This document shows, piece after piece, positions 11,376-23,000 of a stretch of 64,000 nucleotides of DNA. This stretch comes from Micromussa lordhowensis (lineage: Eukaryota; Cnidaria; Anthozoa; Scleractinia; Lobophylliidae): assembly GCA_964020085.1 (NCBI GenBank), contig OZ026599.1:28587033-28651032 (forward strand), given 5' to 3'. Positions within the stretch are counted from its first letter, which is position 1. Each line of letters opens with the position of its first letter. The notes under the pieces are model-generated. The model was not told where the DNA came from. It saw nothing but the letters and a program-made list of their open reading frames with translations, and made no database searches. The translations under genes were made by a program, and so were the position numbers.

Positions 11376-12013
11376 TCAAATGTGTCGTCATTTTCATAAA
11401 AATTGTTGTCAGTCAGTTTGCTTCTTTCCAGATCTTTTGGAAATTTATAATACTATATTAATGAATAGTTATTTTAGCTAGGCATACTTTTAAATTGTGC
11501 TGAAGGAATTTCTACCCTGTATAAATAAAGTTATCAATCAATCAATCAATTTTATACGCGCTAATACTGATGCTCTTCAGCCCCCCCCCCCCCCCTTCAA
11601 AATTATCTCCTCCATGAAAAATTCTTGACGAGGAGTACTCTCAGAAAACGTAAATAGAGGTTTTCCTTATACATCAAATACAGACTGGGGTAAGGAAAAG
11701 AACAGGTGTCAACAGGACAATATACAGTATTTACTCATTTTTTTTACATAGCAGTTGAAATGAAGCTTAATTTGAACAGAATGGTGGAGCAAACATACTT
11801 GATATTGGTGATACTTGAATATTTCGCTTTTCTTACATTCGTGAAACGTAATTAACGTTGTCATTTCACTTGACTAGGAGCAGTGCACGGCTCCTGAGAG
11901 CTCTTTGCCTCTTGATTGCGCACTGGGAACTTGGTAAATTTAAACTTTGTTTCTTCTTCTTTTCGTGGGCTCTGCAAATGATGGATGCATTTAATATATC
12001 AGTGTAATAATTA

Positions 12014-12175
12014 GCTCTTATTAACCGAGCTGGAGGTCTGTATGGGAGAATCTTGACCGAGGTCGTGAGTACTGACCGAACGCAGTGAGGTCTGTACACA
12101 ACGACCGAGGTCAAGATTCTCCCATACAGACCGACTAAGCTCGGTTAATAAGATGTTTATTATATGGCGTAAACA
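12014..12175. mobile_element. Palindromic MITE with TTAACCGAGC arms
   Basis: CTTATTAACCGAGC (12017-12030) pairs with GCTCGGTTAATAAG (12139-12152). Between them the arms CTGTATGGGAGAATCTTGAC and its complement surround a GAACGCAGTGAGG loop. The right flank TTTATTATATGG recurs beside other palindromes in this window (60.8 kb and 63.2 kb), which suggests one superfamily. Confidence 0.7.
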
Positions 12176-12439
12176 AGAACAATTTAATCCGTTCAATGTA
12201 ACTGGTTTGTACTAACTGACATTTTGCTTGCAAACGGCGATGAGCTGAATTTAATTCTGCCAAAGTTTGCTCTTTCTCTTTACTTTTTTTTTTCATCAGG
12301 CTTTTGAATTTTAGTTTGCAACATTTTCACTGCAAACATTACCGGTCTAGATGCCGGTCTAGATGGGAAAATCTAGACCGCTTTCAATATCGATTTCAGC
12401 CAATCAAATTCGTGAATTTGGTAGTTCCCAGTCCTTGTG

Positions 12440-13000
12440 AGACAGAGCCGTATAATAAAGTACGTTATTAAAAACTGGATCATTGGATGACGCAATTCAA
12501 GAATTTTCATTGACTTAGCCATCATGCTATATTAAACAATTATTCCACTCGCGCTTGTTGTATATGATATGATTTTATTATTCATACTTTCACACACTAT
12601 ACGAATCCGGATTTTCTGATTGGCTGATTTGTACCACGTGATACTTGTGACGAAACAACCTCCTTGGCATTATCGCGGTGTAATAGCCGTGGTGTAAATT
12701 CAACACACCATTGCCATTAGGCCATAAAGTCATTCAGCATTCATTTAATTACCATGTTCATGTATTTTCGGATATATTTTGTAAAAAATATGATTAATTT
12801 TGTACATGATCAACTTTGAAACGTATTAAATTTAAAATCAACGTCTGGTTTACCTCATATATAGTGGTTTCAATGCAGCGTTTCTTTGTGCAGTGTATTC
12901 AATTTGAATATTATTAATGTGAACACACTCAACTCGAAATTTTCAATACCGCACTCGGTTAAGTCTCTTTCGGTATTGAAATTTCTCGTTCATTGTTAGT
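12440..13000. mobile_element. Decayed MITE related to 61240-61560
   Basis: AAAACTGGATCATTGGAT near 12470 and CAATTATTCCACTCGCGCTT near 12537 match blocks in the element at 61240-61560. A separate small foldback at about 12936-12988 has GAAATTTTCAATACCG facing CGGTATTGAAATTTC. No coding exon was seen. Confidence 0.5.
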
Positions 13001-13959
13001 GAACTGGTGCAGGTAAATCCCGATAATTCACTCGCTGACTGCGTTAACATGTAAATAGCCAACTCGGCGCTGCGCACACGTCAGTGACTAAGAACCACTG
13101 TCTATCGTCATCGATCAAACTTCCACAGTTTTGAACCTGATTTCATAACAATTGAAGTTGATTGTAACTGTTGCTGGATACTTATTTATCTGCCTCGATC
13201 AAAAATTGCTTCCCGGGTGTTAATACGATCCAGGGTAGATGGAAGTCCCATTTATTTCTTTAATTATGTTAAACAGGGAGACAATGTTTTTAAATGGGTA
13301 AATTAACATATAATTTTCACATTTAGAAAGCTAAACTGATGATAAAACAGCAAAAAAGCCTATGATAAAAGTACCGCAGTTTTCATTGCTTCTTGCCGCC
13401 TCGCTTTGGTGTCGCTCGTGGGACTCGACCCAGGAACAGGCTCATGATCTTCGGATAAGTTGACTTCATACACCGCACGACTGTGGCTAATCCTGGGAAT
13501 AGATGAGATTATTCACCTCCCGTCATGTAAATAACGTACGTATTTCAGGATGAGCACATATATGATACTATTCCAACTAATTGCTACTGATGGCCCTTTA
13601 AAGTGCACATTACAGTTGTTGAATTGCTCAAATTATTTCTGTTTGTAGAAAGTGGACTCCTGTTGGACGATGGGATGTAAATAAAAGAGTACCTTTAGAG
13701 ATATTTATAAAATAAATCAAACGATTAAGGATGTGAGTTGGGCGATGTTGGGCTCTTTGTAGTATTATCAGGCAAAGCAGACCAGCGTGAGAGTAAACGA
13801 GAGAATTAATTGAAGCAAGGTACTGGATAAGGATGTTGATGACAGTAATGATGGTAATAACGCCATATCAAGTATGTCTGACCTGCTCTCGTTTTCAGCT
13901 GACGAGTTCAACAAAAGAAAACCTTTTCTCGATCTAAGCGGACGCCCTCGGCCGGGAAT

Positions 13960-14410
13960 TGGCAAAAAGTGTCCGTTAGTAGAGCTGTCCGCTTACGAGA
14001 ATAGGCCATTTCCGAGTTACCTAAAGCCTCTCTTTCAAAGTGAGGCCTGGTGCACAACCATTCATAGGAAAATGAGTTTAATTTGCATGCGAATGAAATC
14101 TCATTTTCATATGAAAGGATGAGCACCAAGACTCGCTTTGAGAAAGAGGCTGAAGGCAATTCGGAAATGGCCTATTACTCCCATAGCGGACACCCCAGAA
14201 AAATATGGCGAATGTGCGCTTACCGGAGAGTTACATTAGCGGGAGTTAATTACATGTTTTATTGGGTATCCAAAAATAGCAACTTAAACTCTTAGTTGAT
14301 GTCAAATTTAAAACACGAAAAAAAAAAAGAGAACTGGGAGGTAAAAGGAGGAATTGAAAACAGCGTCCGTAAGTAGAGCTGTCCGCTTACGAGAGTGTCC
14401 GTTAGCGGAG
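13960..14410. mobile_element. Nested palindromic MITE
   Basis: AATAGGCCATTTCCGAGT near 13999 is mirrored by GAAATGGCCTATT near 14165. Inner arms AAAGCCTCTCTTTCAAAG and CTTTGAGAAAGAGGCTGAAG surround an AAATGAGATTTC-type centre. GTGTCCGTTAGTAGAGCTGT-type ends occur at 13968 and again near 14370, so an outer element seems to enclose the inner one. A half copy of the inner element lies at 49225-49325. Confidence 0.6.
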
Positions 14411-15770
14411 AGTTTACTGTGAAGGGAAAGTATGGAGTTAATATTATCTGTCTGTCAATAGCCTGTGTAGCAGGCGTTAGAGTAATATTAGGGAGTTTAT
14501 GAAAAGCGCAACGGCAACGGTTACCGAAGTCACTAAACAAAAGATCTAACGAGGAGAACTGCGCACGTGCGTTTTCCGTTCTCTGCCAAACAACAATTCA
14601 ACGTGAAATGACCAAATTCTGCTAAGGCTATAAGTAGTGTTCTGTTGAGTTATTAGAACATTTATAATGTTACAATGACTTTTAAGCTGGACTTACTTTT
14701 TCATCATTTTGTAAAAGGCTTGCTTCCAGTTTTGTCGTTGGTACTTGACGACTCACCGTGAAGGTATGTATGAAGTATGCAATGTATGGTGAGTATTTGC
14801 ACGGTTTCGCGGTCAATATCACTTTGATGCCGCACTTGCTGGTTTCCACTGTCAGTGGCACAGTAATTGAACTACAGGTATTTCCTTTGCACTGAAATAA
14901 AAGTGAGCGACACGGTCAAGAACATCTCTGTGGTACAGCTTCCATGAAGCGACAGCACCGTTGCTCTGAGCACCCGGCCCACGAACTCTAACGTTTTATC
15001 CCCCGGGTAAAAAGGATAAAAAGCACTTGAAGAAGCGCCTGTATGTTTTTATACAACCAATTCAGAATAACTTATTCCGCGTTGTCTGATTCGCTTTAGC
15101 TTGGAGTTTTCTCTTTATCATTCCTAGCTGAAGAGAAAATATCGCACTCAGAATTGCAGTTTCATTCGAATTCCTCTGTAGTCAAAACCGGGACAAAGTT
15201 TACGGTTTAAGTTTCACTGCAGCCTATAGAAGAACTTTTTACCTAGAACACAGTCAAATAAACAAACTTACCTTTACCAAAGGTTTAAGAACACCGTAAG
15301 CGCAAACTGTACGTATTGATCGATGAACAGTTCAACCATTAATACAAAATTATGAATGTATTACTTATCAAGTTGGATTAATTTAAGTTACAGTTGTTTT
15401 GTTTGCTTTGGTTTTGAAATGTTTGATTAGGCAAATGCTGTGACAAAATTATAACAAACTCAGCTTACGTATCTAACAACTAGATTAACTGTAGCTTGCG
15501 TAGGACACGTTTCCTTTCTGTTTCCCAGGCGGGGAGATCGAGCAAGCGAGCAACTTGCCCCACCCCCTCCCCCTGTTCCTTCATATGTTTTCGCACTCGC
15601 TTACGGTTTCGTTCGCTTCGCGTGCGTTTGAAAATGAACGCCTGCTACGCAGTTTAACTGGGCTAGTGAGCATCCACTAAGTTTTTCACGTGCTCAAGAT
15701 TAGCTCGAGACTGATTAGTTCCCCTGCCCCATCCCCCACAAAAGGCAGTCAAGATCGGTATTCCAGTTGT
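14411..15770. other. Intergenic, nothing recognised
   Basis: No exon with matching splice signals and a plausible product was found on either strand. The sequence is ordinary AT-rich non-coding DNA with a C-rich patch near 15555-15585. Confidence 0.4.
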
Positions 15771-15774
15771 GGTG

Positions 15775-15865
15775 ACAGCATCAACAGCCTCCTGTGCAGA
15801 CGTTCGTCACGCAATCTTCCTTTGGAAGAAAGATTACGTGACGAACCATAAGGACGCCTGCGTGC
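15775..15865. mobile_element. Small foldback around GTTCGTCACGCAATCTT
   Basis: GTTCGTCACGCAATCTTCC (near 15804) faces GGAAGAAAGATTACGTGACG (near 15824), with outer AGGCGTCC-like ends. The motif CGTCACGCAA also ends the foldback at 55595-55690 and lies inside the MITE at 6628-7085, so these may share a terminal sequence. Confidence 0.5.
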
Positions 15866-15988
15866 GCTTAGGAAGCTATGCTTGCACCTCCTGATCAAAA
15901 GATTGATAGAGAAGGTCATTCGTCCAGACCGTTATTACAACTCCTATGTTCTTCCAGCCTTCAACCCAGACCGTAGCCAGAAAACATA

Positions 15989-16110
15989 ATGACTGAGGCA
16001 TAATTTCCATGGTTAAATCCAGAAAAAATTATGACTGAGGCATAATTTCCATGGCTAAATCCAGAAAAACATATGACTGAGGGGACAGCGTCCATGTTTA
16101 ATTATTTGGT
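15989..16110 (+). repeat. Three-copy tandem repeat, period about 42 bp
   Basis: ATGACTGAGGCATAATTTCC, then ATGGTTAAATCCAGAAAA, begins at about 15989, recurs at 16031, and recurs again with changes at 16073. The first two copies are nearly identical. The frame is not maintained as protein. Confidence 0.7.
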
Positions 16111-16565
16111 GTGTTCATGATGACTACATTTAAACGCAACACTGAGATGACGCAAAAAAAAAATGACCTATTAGGCAAGTGCCTCAGTTCGACTGTCACT
16201 GGCTACAGCCCTGCATCCTTTCCTCGACTCCTAATTTCATCAAGTGTCTTGATATTCAATTTCGTTCCCTCTTACTGTGAGAAGAAAAAAGATAAGGCCT
16301 CATTTACACGAATAGTGATTAATCCGTAGACTTTGTGCTGATTGAATGGGAATGATGACAAATCCAGAAAAAGAAAACTTCCGAAAGAAAATAGATGCTA
16401 GGAGTTATCGGACACAAAATATTTCTTTTGGCTAGAAGAAATATTAATTACTGTGTTGTCTCTTTAAAAGAGTTGTATGAAACGCTGACAAATGAAAATA
16501 TCGAAAGTTAATAAAATACTACAAATCATCTCTCGTTGACGAAATCTGAGTACAGAACAGTATTG

Positions 16566-16955
16566 CAGGGGGGAGGGTTCTCCCCGAAGTGTTTATGGGG
16601 GCTTACGTCACGTTCCTTGAATAAACTATGTCAGACAAAGATGAGCAATTTTCGAAATCCTGTTTTCAGACCTAACCCAAAAATCGATAGCCCATTTCAG
16701 ACCTCAAACTAGTATATACTTCCCTGATACATGACAAACATCATACATAACCTTAGTTAATTAAAACGCGAATGAGGCGCGTAAACATGAAGGGCTCGAA
16801 ATTACTCGATTTTAATGGAAAATCTAGTTTCATTTAATAAATAAGTAATTTTTATACCTTATTTCAGTCTAAAACAACTCAAAGCTATTCCCTTTCGGGG
16901 GGTGCCGAAGAGACCGATCTATCTTCTTTAAGGGAGTACCCTCCCCTCCCCCGTA
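16566..16955. mobile_element. Decayed G-rich-ended MITE
   Basis: The left end GGGGGGAGGGTTCTCCC and the complement of the right end (GGGGGAGGGGAGGGTACTCCC region, about 16930-16955) form diverged inverted repeats. They resemble the ends of the hAT-like element at 6628-7085 (GGGGGAGTGCTCCC). No target duplication was identified and no transposase is present. Confidence 0.4.
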
Positions 16956-17059
16956 ATCTGTAGCTCCTTTATCAGGTGACAAATTCTTGTGAGGAATGTT
17001 ATGTTGTCCTAGCCTCAGCGCGTAGAACAAAACAACAAAGTTAATAATCCTAGCGAATT

Positions 17060-17374
17060 ATGGATTGGAAAACCATTGCTCTTGTAGCTCTGATCATAGG
17101 AACTGAACTCGTTCAGGGACAGGACAACGATGGAATATTTGTAGCCGAATATTCTTTGGTAAGCGTGCTGATAATCGTGTTATTCTGCCTGGGCGGTGTT
17201 TACCTGTGTCTGTATTTTACTTGCTGCCATGAATATCTGTGCACCTCTGATGACAACGCTGGATGTTGTGGAGATCTTACAAATAGGGAATTGAAGTCAC
17301 TTGGCAAGGAAAATGGAAATGTAAAAGTGGACTCTTCACAGATAGTTCAAGTTGGAAGAAGCGCGGACGACTAA
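17060..17374 (+). CDS. Gene G: intronless small single-pass membrane protein, 104 aa
   Basis: One uninterrupted frame encodes a complete protein. Residues 1-20 form a signal peptide (MDWKTIALVALIIGTELVQG). Residues 21-32 are a short stub with acidic residues. Residues 33-56 are a hydrophobic span ending in CC. The polar tail that follows has CTSDDNAGCCGDL and runs to the C-terminus RSADD. The architecture matches genes A-F, but there are no introns, so it may be a retrocopy of a family member. AATAAA lies at 17894-17899, followed closely by a nine-A tract that could be a poly-A tail remnant. The start is the first ATG after an in-frame stop region. Function unknown. Confidence 0.65.
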   Translation: MDWKTIALVALIIGTELVQGQDNDGIFVAEYSLVSVLIIVLFCLGGVYLCLYFTCCHEYLCTSDDNAGCCGDLTNRELKSLGKENGNVKVDSSQIVQVGRSADD

Positions 17375-17893
17375 TATAACACAAAATAATAACAACGAAT
17401 AATTCTTCTCTAAAACTCAAGCCGCCGGCTATACAGGTCCAGAACTCAGAGCTGAGATTGTCATTCAGCTGAGGCAGAAGGAAGATCGAGAGCCTTCATA
17501 CGCCTTGTCAAGCGAGACTGTTTTTGTTTCATACGATTTTAACTTTTATTATAAACTCCACTCACCTTGGAGCGCGCCATATGAAACGCTCAAATGGCTT
17601 TTAGAGAACAAACCAAATGTAACCGTGCCCAGAGTAATTTATAAAATGTACCGCTGCGTCAATTTAAAAACCTTCTGCAGCGTCAAGATACGAATGAAGA
17701 AGCTAAAGAACTCTCAGTAATCTGTGAAACATTTACATGGAACGATGGAACAAGAGAGCAGATGTTTATATTTTTCACAAACTCGATGAAGGAGGGCATT
17801 TTGGCGGCGCAAGGTCAACACTAATTGAATTGATTTGTTACTTACAAATTGGTCTTGGTCACGTCGGGTAAAACGGCAACTAATTAATTGATT

Positions 17894-17899
17894 AATAAA
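17894..17899 (+). terminator. Polyadenylation signal for gene G
   Basis: AATAAA followed by CTGT and nine A. It is about 520 nt past the stop codon, a plausible 3' UTR length. Confidence 0.4.
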
Positions 17900-17919
17900 G
17901 CTGTAAAAAAAAACAATTA

Positions 17920-18537
17920 GAAAAGATCAGGAGTCCATTACCCTTAAATAACATTAGTAATGGACTTCTGAAAGGTTCCAAATTTGACTGTCAAAAGGAC
18001 AGAAAAGTAAATAATAGATATTTGTAATTTGTATGAAAAGGTCATGATCTTCGGAGTCTGACTCATCTACATTCGTTTTGTTGGCCGAGGCAGTATCAGC
18101 AAATGGATACTTCATGTCATATTTTTAAGTTGAAGCTCAAATTGAAGAATTAAAGAACACAAAAAAGTTACGCAATAAAATTGCCAAACATGGAGAGACT
18201 TAACCTTGAAGTTACCACTGAAAAGTCGCTCTTGCTAATGAAATCTCAGCTGCTACGAGGGAATGAGCAAAAAGTGACTTTTGGAACATTTATTAGTACA
18301 ATTCAAGTCGATCACTATGGTGCCCTGTTCATCCGATCTGATATTCTCGTTGGCCAAGACGCTTAACTCCATAGTGCTTCTTGTCACCTACAATCCCTGG
18401 AGCTGGATCACGTCTCCCGTCCCATCTTCTTTAATCAATGTTGAAAAACGTCGCGTTTCTTAACTTAAAGGGAAAAAAGAAACCGATTTTCAAAATTGTA
18501 AGTGGAGGAGGGAGACAACATTCTTGGTTCTCAATTT
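17920..18537. other. Intergenic, nothing recognised
   Basis: Short open frames at 18181-18463 lack recognisable domains, splice context or a good composition. They are treated as chance. Confidence 0.4.
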
Positions 18538-18538
18538 A

Positions 18539-18650
18539 ACAAATGGTAAACGCCATGGCGTACAGTGCGAGTCTAGCTTCTTGAGTGCCTAGCAAACCTC
18601 CCAAGTGCATCCATAACTCGATAGTGTACGCCATGGCGTTTACTATTTGT
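18539..18650. mobile_element. Short MITE with ACAAATGGTAAACGCC ends
   Basis: The left terminus ACAAATGGTAAACGCCATGG, then CGTACA, is mirrored by TGTACGCCATGGCGTTTACT, then ATTTGT, at the right. The terminal inverted repeat is about 26 bp with few mismatches around an 60-bp interior. Confidence 0.75.
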
Positions 18651-19370
18651 TTTATAACATAACACTGAGATATTGAAACAAAAGAAGTCCTTTTGTTGAG
18701 CTACATCACAAAAAATGTTCGTGTAGTCTTACATGACAAGAGAAAACAAGCCCGCGAAAATTCACTCATGACAACCGAATGCACACCAGCAACTCGATAA
18801 AGTTTGTTCACGTTTCAAAGGATGGACTTTGTTTCATCTTCAGACAACTGTGAAGACAGTTGCGCATTTCTGGCAAAAGGCCATTACTTTGGAAACAATG
18901 TCTGTCAAAATGTGGACATTAGCACACACGTCAGCAGCGTAAACCCATGGGCAAATAGCAGACGCTGAATTAACCAATCAGAGCGCGCGCTTTGCTTTAG
19001 TTATGTTATAATACAGGTTTGTAAATGATATTTCTGGGTACCAGCGAGCTATCAGTGTTGGGAAAATTAAACTTAACATAAATGTGGGAATATCACTTGC
19101 ATTGCATTAGCATCCAACCTGTTAGTAGAGCAATTGTCAATGCTCATGTTTCCAATTTCCAGACCTAATAATATACATGCAAAAATTTCATCATGCCGAT
19201 TGGCTGAGAGCACGTCCGATTAATCCCAAACAGTGCAGAAAGTTGAAATTGAGTGCAAAACGTTGAAATTAAATTGCGGATTGACAGGAAAGTCGTGAAA
19301 GCCCAACAAAACAAAATGGCGGGCAGCTCATAGGAAAGTGACAATTTTTTAATACAGAGTTTGAAGTGCA

Positions 19371-19688
19371 GTGGGCAAGAACACCTTACAAAGCACAAAT
19401 AACTGGGTGAAAGTCTGGACGTCTTGGGCTTCTCAAAAGGGATATGACGAAAGCATTGAAAAGTACGAACCAGAGGCCCTGAACAAAATCCTCGAGCAGT
19501 TTTACGCAACTGTTCGTGTGAAAGGCGGGGATGATTACGAACCTGATAGCCTTCGTGTGATGGTTACTGTTATCGACCGAGACCTAGCAGATAACGAGTA
19601 CAAACACTCGATCATTCGCGACAGAGAGTTTAAAAGCTCGAAGCAAGTTCTTGAGTTCTGCTCAAGTTCTGCTCAACTGTGCAGCTGA
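19371..19688 (+). pseudogene. Crypton-like tyrosine recombinase fragment, N-terminal region
   Basis: The translated frame contains NWVKVWTSWASQKGYD, YEPEALNKILEQFYATVR, DYEPDSLRVMV and SIIRDREFKSSKQVLE. This series is typical of the N-terminal DNA-binding half of Crypton-derived recombinases and of the related KIAA1958/QRICH/ZMYM-type proteins. An in-frame stop lies just upstream, the frame ends soon after the SSKQVLE motif, and the catalytic C-terminal half (the R-H-R-Y residues) is absent. It is a dead insertion rather than a host gene. The family call rests on recalled motifs, without a search. Confidence 0.65.
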
Positions 19689-19830
19689 CTGGATGAGAAA
19701 ATTATGCGACGTTTTTAGCCACGGTAACGAAAACCAAACCAACCTGACGAGTTACTTTCGGCGACATTCAAGTGAAAGCGTCATTGCAAAGTAAATAAAA
19801 GTGAATGCTTTCTCTACTTCAATCTTCGTT

Positions 19831-19836
19831 TTTATT
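19831..19836 (-). terminator. Polyadenylation signal for gene B
   Basis: AATAAA on the minus strand. It lies about 90 nt past the stop of the alternative last-exon frame (19927-19929) and 215 nt past the WGLY stop. Confidence 0.45.
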
Positions 19837-20050
19837 TAGTTGAAAAAATACATACATGGTTATATCAAATTATTATTCAGTGTATTGCTAATGCTTCAAA
19901 AGCTTGTTAAAATCTTGATCTAAATTTTACAAACAGTCTCTTTGACTTTCTGCGTTCTCAGTGAACTTTGCATCGCGGTACGGCTGTTCTCTGAGTGAAT
20001 CTGCTATTTGCCCTAAATCGAGGAAATTCTGAAATGCGAGGTACATCGTC

Positions 20051-23000
20051 TTAGTACAATCCCCTACAGACAAACAACACAGTGGGTTAAGCTCAGCTAT
20101 AGCTTACAAATAGAGAAGGGTTAGTAGAGGAAGGCTGGCAAGCAGCTCGAGGGGGGAGGTGTTCCCTACAATGGCCTATACTTGGAGGCCTCTCCCGAGA
20201 GGCTTACTTCTCTCAGGCTTTAGGGGTAGGGATTTCACAAGTTGAGGTATTTGAAAGGGTAGGGAAATCGGAGTATGAAATGAACAAATAATACTTGTGA
20301 TTTTTGGTTAACATTTCTTCTGGTAATGCTTGATGTTTTCCCGTAATATTGTTCGTTAACTTCATTCGAAGGATTTTTGGAAATGATGCAGTGTTGTTAA
20401 GTAGGTATGTGAAAGGGGTACCTTTTTTCAATGAGAGGGATACGAAAGGAGCAAACCATTTCTGTCAAAATGGTTTTCAACAGAGTAAGGGGTTGGACCG
20501 CAGGGTGAAGCCTCCACGTAAAACAACTTTCTAGAGAATCTCCTCCCGGGAGGGAAAACAAGAAAACAAGTAATAACTTGAAACTTACCAAATCTCCTTG
20601 TCGTTGCCATTTGCATCATCAAACATCGCTACTGGGTTGGACTTGCCTGGCACTTTATCGGAAGGGTCGCGAGTTCCATAAACATTGCGTGCACGAGGGT
20701 TTCTCTACAAAGAGAAATATTAGAAAAGTAAGAATTGTACGAGACCCAGGCGTTTGTTCTTTAACATTGGGATTGATCCCGTCCGCATTGCGCCTGAGAA
20801 ATTTGAAAAATTGAGAAATTTGAGTTAGGCCAACTCGGTCACACTAATTCGTCACGAAAACGGAGCTTTTCGAAAATGCTAATCACACCGGAGGAATTTG
20901 AAAACGCCGGCTTTTCGTTTTGTTGTGGACAGAAACCATGACGTCACGATAATCGCGTGATTTCCCTGCTCGAGTCTTCCTCAAAAACAAATCCAGAACA
21001 ACAGGTGATTAATTGTTGTGTTTTCAAATTCCTCCGGCGGAGTATGGGCGGAAAACATTTGATGCGTTTTTCAAATTGTCAAATTTTTCCGGCCTAGTGT
21101 GAACGGGCCTTAATGTGCTTGTATGTCATTTTTCGCTTCAAGTTTTGCCCTTCGCTTTTGCGCATTTGCGCGTTTAGCTTTGCTTATCTACTTTCGTCCT
21201 AAATAAAGATAATTTTTTGAATATTAGAAAAGATAAAGTGATATATGTATCAATATATTTAGAATAAATTGTTCTGCCGATGAGAGTATTTTAATTCGTT
21301 TAGTCGCAGATATTTCAAAAGGTAGTACTTTGTGTACATAAGCCTTAAAAGCTTCCCTAGGTTTCCTTGCCTCATAGATTTTATATTTTTAAACTATTTA
21401 AATTAATGTGTGGCAAAATAATAATAAACTCAACCTTGAAAATGGCGAACTACGTTTTTAAATATTGTCAGTTTTTTTTTGTCAATTAGAAACCTCAGTA
21501 GGTGAAGTCTGCATACGACCCAAGTGGCCCATCAGGCCTTAGCTTATCTCGGTTTCCGTAGCGTGAAGCAACTAGGAATATTTCTACTCCCCCCTAGATG
21601 AGATGCTGGTCCATCGCAGAATTACCCCCAGCATTACGTTCGCTGGTGCCCATCTATAGACCTGGGTGGAGAGAGGCATTGTGAGAGTAAAGTGTCTTGC
21701 CCAAGAACACAACACAATGTCCCCGGGTAGGGCTCGAACCAGGACCGCTCGATCCGGAGACGAGCGCACTAACCACGAGGCCACCTCACCTCCGGAAACT
21801 TCAGCGCCAATGAAATAAAACTGGAAAATGATTGTACGATTTTAATTCGCAATCGAACATGTGTACCTTCAAAGCAGACCGATCTTTCGTTTCTATAAAA
21901 TGAAGAAGTGATGTTGTCTTCTCCTTTCAAGACTGTTTTGAGTTTAAAGTTTTGAGGCTACCAGGTAGAAGTCTTCCACTGTTCCGATCAGTTCACTGGG
22001 ACTGTATAACTAATTTTAGAGCGGTTAAAAAGAAAAAAAGGGTAGGTTTACCTTATTCGACTCCTCTCTCTCTTCTAGTGCTCTCTCGTGTATAGATTGT
22101 CCGGGGTAAGTGGCATACAACGTGTACGATGACCCTCTAGTGTGTAAATATACTATGTGCAGTCTGAAGAAACAAACAAGCAAACAAGCAAACAAACAAA
22201 AACATCTTGGTTAGACTAGATTATCCCTCTGGTAGACGTGTGGGGTATGGGAGAGGAACTTCTTACATGGCGCTAACTGGGATGAACGCCCGGGGGAAAC
22301 AAATGCCGGGTATTTTGTTGGCACTTAGGGTGTCAAATTTCAACCCCCCCCCCCTCCTTTTTCGATCATGATGATTGCATGGTATTTATCTCCGTAAGTG
22401 GCTTAAGTAAAATGATTTTATAATCCACTGCATTCATCAGAAGACAGGGATTCATAGAACTAAACTTGAACAAGTACAAGAGGCTTGATGTCCTTGAAAA
22501 CCTGATGGCTCAAGTGACTACTCAAATGGTTCAAGTGACTTGATTTTATAATCCACCGCATTCAACAGCAGACAGGGATACGTAGAACTAACAAGTAGGC
22601 CTGGCCACAACCTCGTTCCCAGAGCCGTTTCCCTGACTTGGGGCCCCGCCCCCGAGCCAGGGAAACGGCTCGAGAACGAGGTTGGCCCGGCCAGAGGGGT
22701 TAGTAGAACACCAATAAACCCGAACCCCCCTTAGGTACCAATATTCCTCAAACCCTTAATGACCTGTAGACGGCTCTCTCAGTTCAGCTGAGAAAATGAA
22801 ATAACAGCCTCACCTTTTTTGTACCTTGTGAAGCCTTTGTGCCAAACAGACAATGATAATACACTGAATCAAGAAAACCACGCACAGTGCGATGAGTACA
22901 GCGATGACGACTGCAAAGAAAGCAGTTCGTGCTGTTAACATCAATTACATTCAAGTACTGTGGTGTCAAGCTGAAAACAATCGTCAAACTCACTTATTTC

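Larger units (their letters stand above)
11103..11409. mobile_element. Foldback element carrying two opposed hammerhead-like motifs
   Basis: The two halves (about 11125-11240 and 11295-11405) are near-perfect reverse complements around an AT-rich centre. Each half carries CTGAAGA, a GGTCG/CGACC hairpin with a TTGAG loop, and then GAAACATGTC. This arrangement resembles hammerhead ribozymes of Penelope-like elements, but one extra U sits between the CTGAAGA core and stem II. No reverse transcriptase is present. It may be a head-to-head pair of Penelope-type terminal repeats or a foldback MITE that captured the motif. Confidence 0.6.

Noticed and set aside
17505..17720. 71-codon open frame after gene G
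   Set aside because: No domain, in the 3' UTR region of gene G, and composition is not protein-like.
21720..21785. tRNA gene on the minus strand
   Set aside because: A and B boxes are present but the sequence cannot fold into a full cloverleaf and continues into a body shared with 37915-38212, so it is a SINE head.
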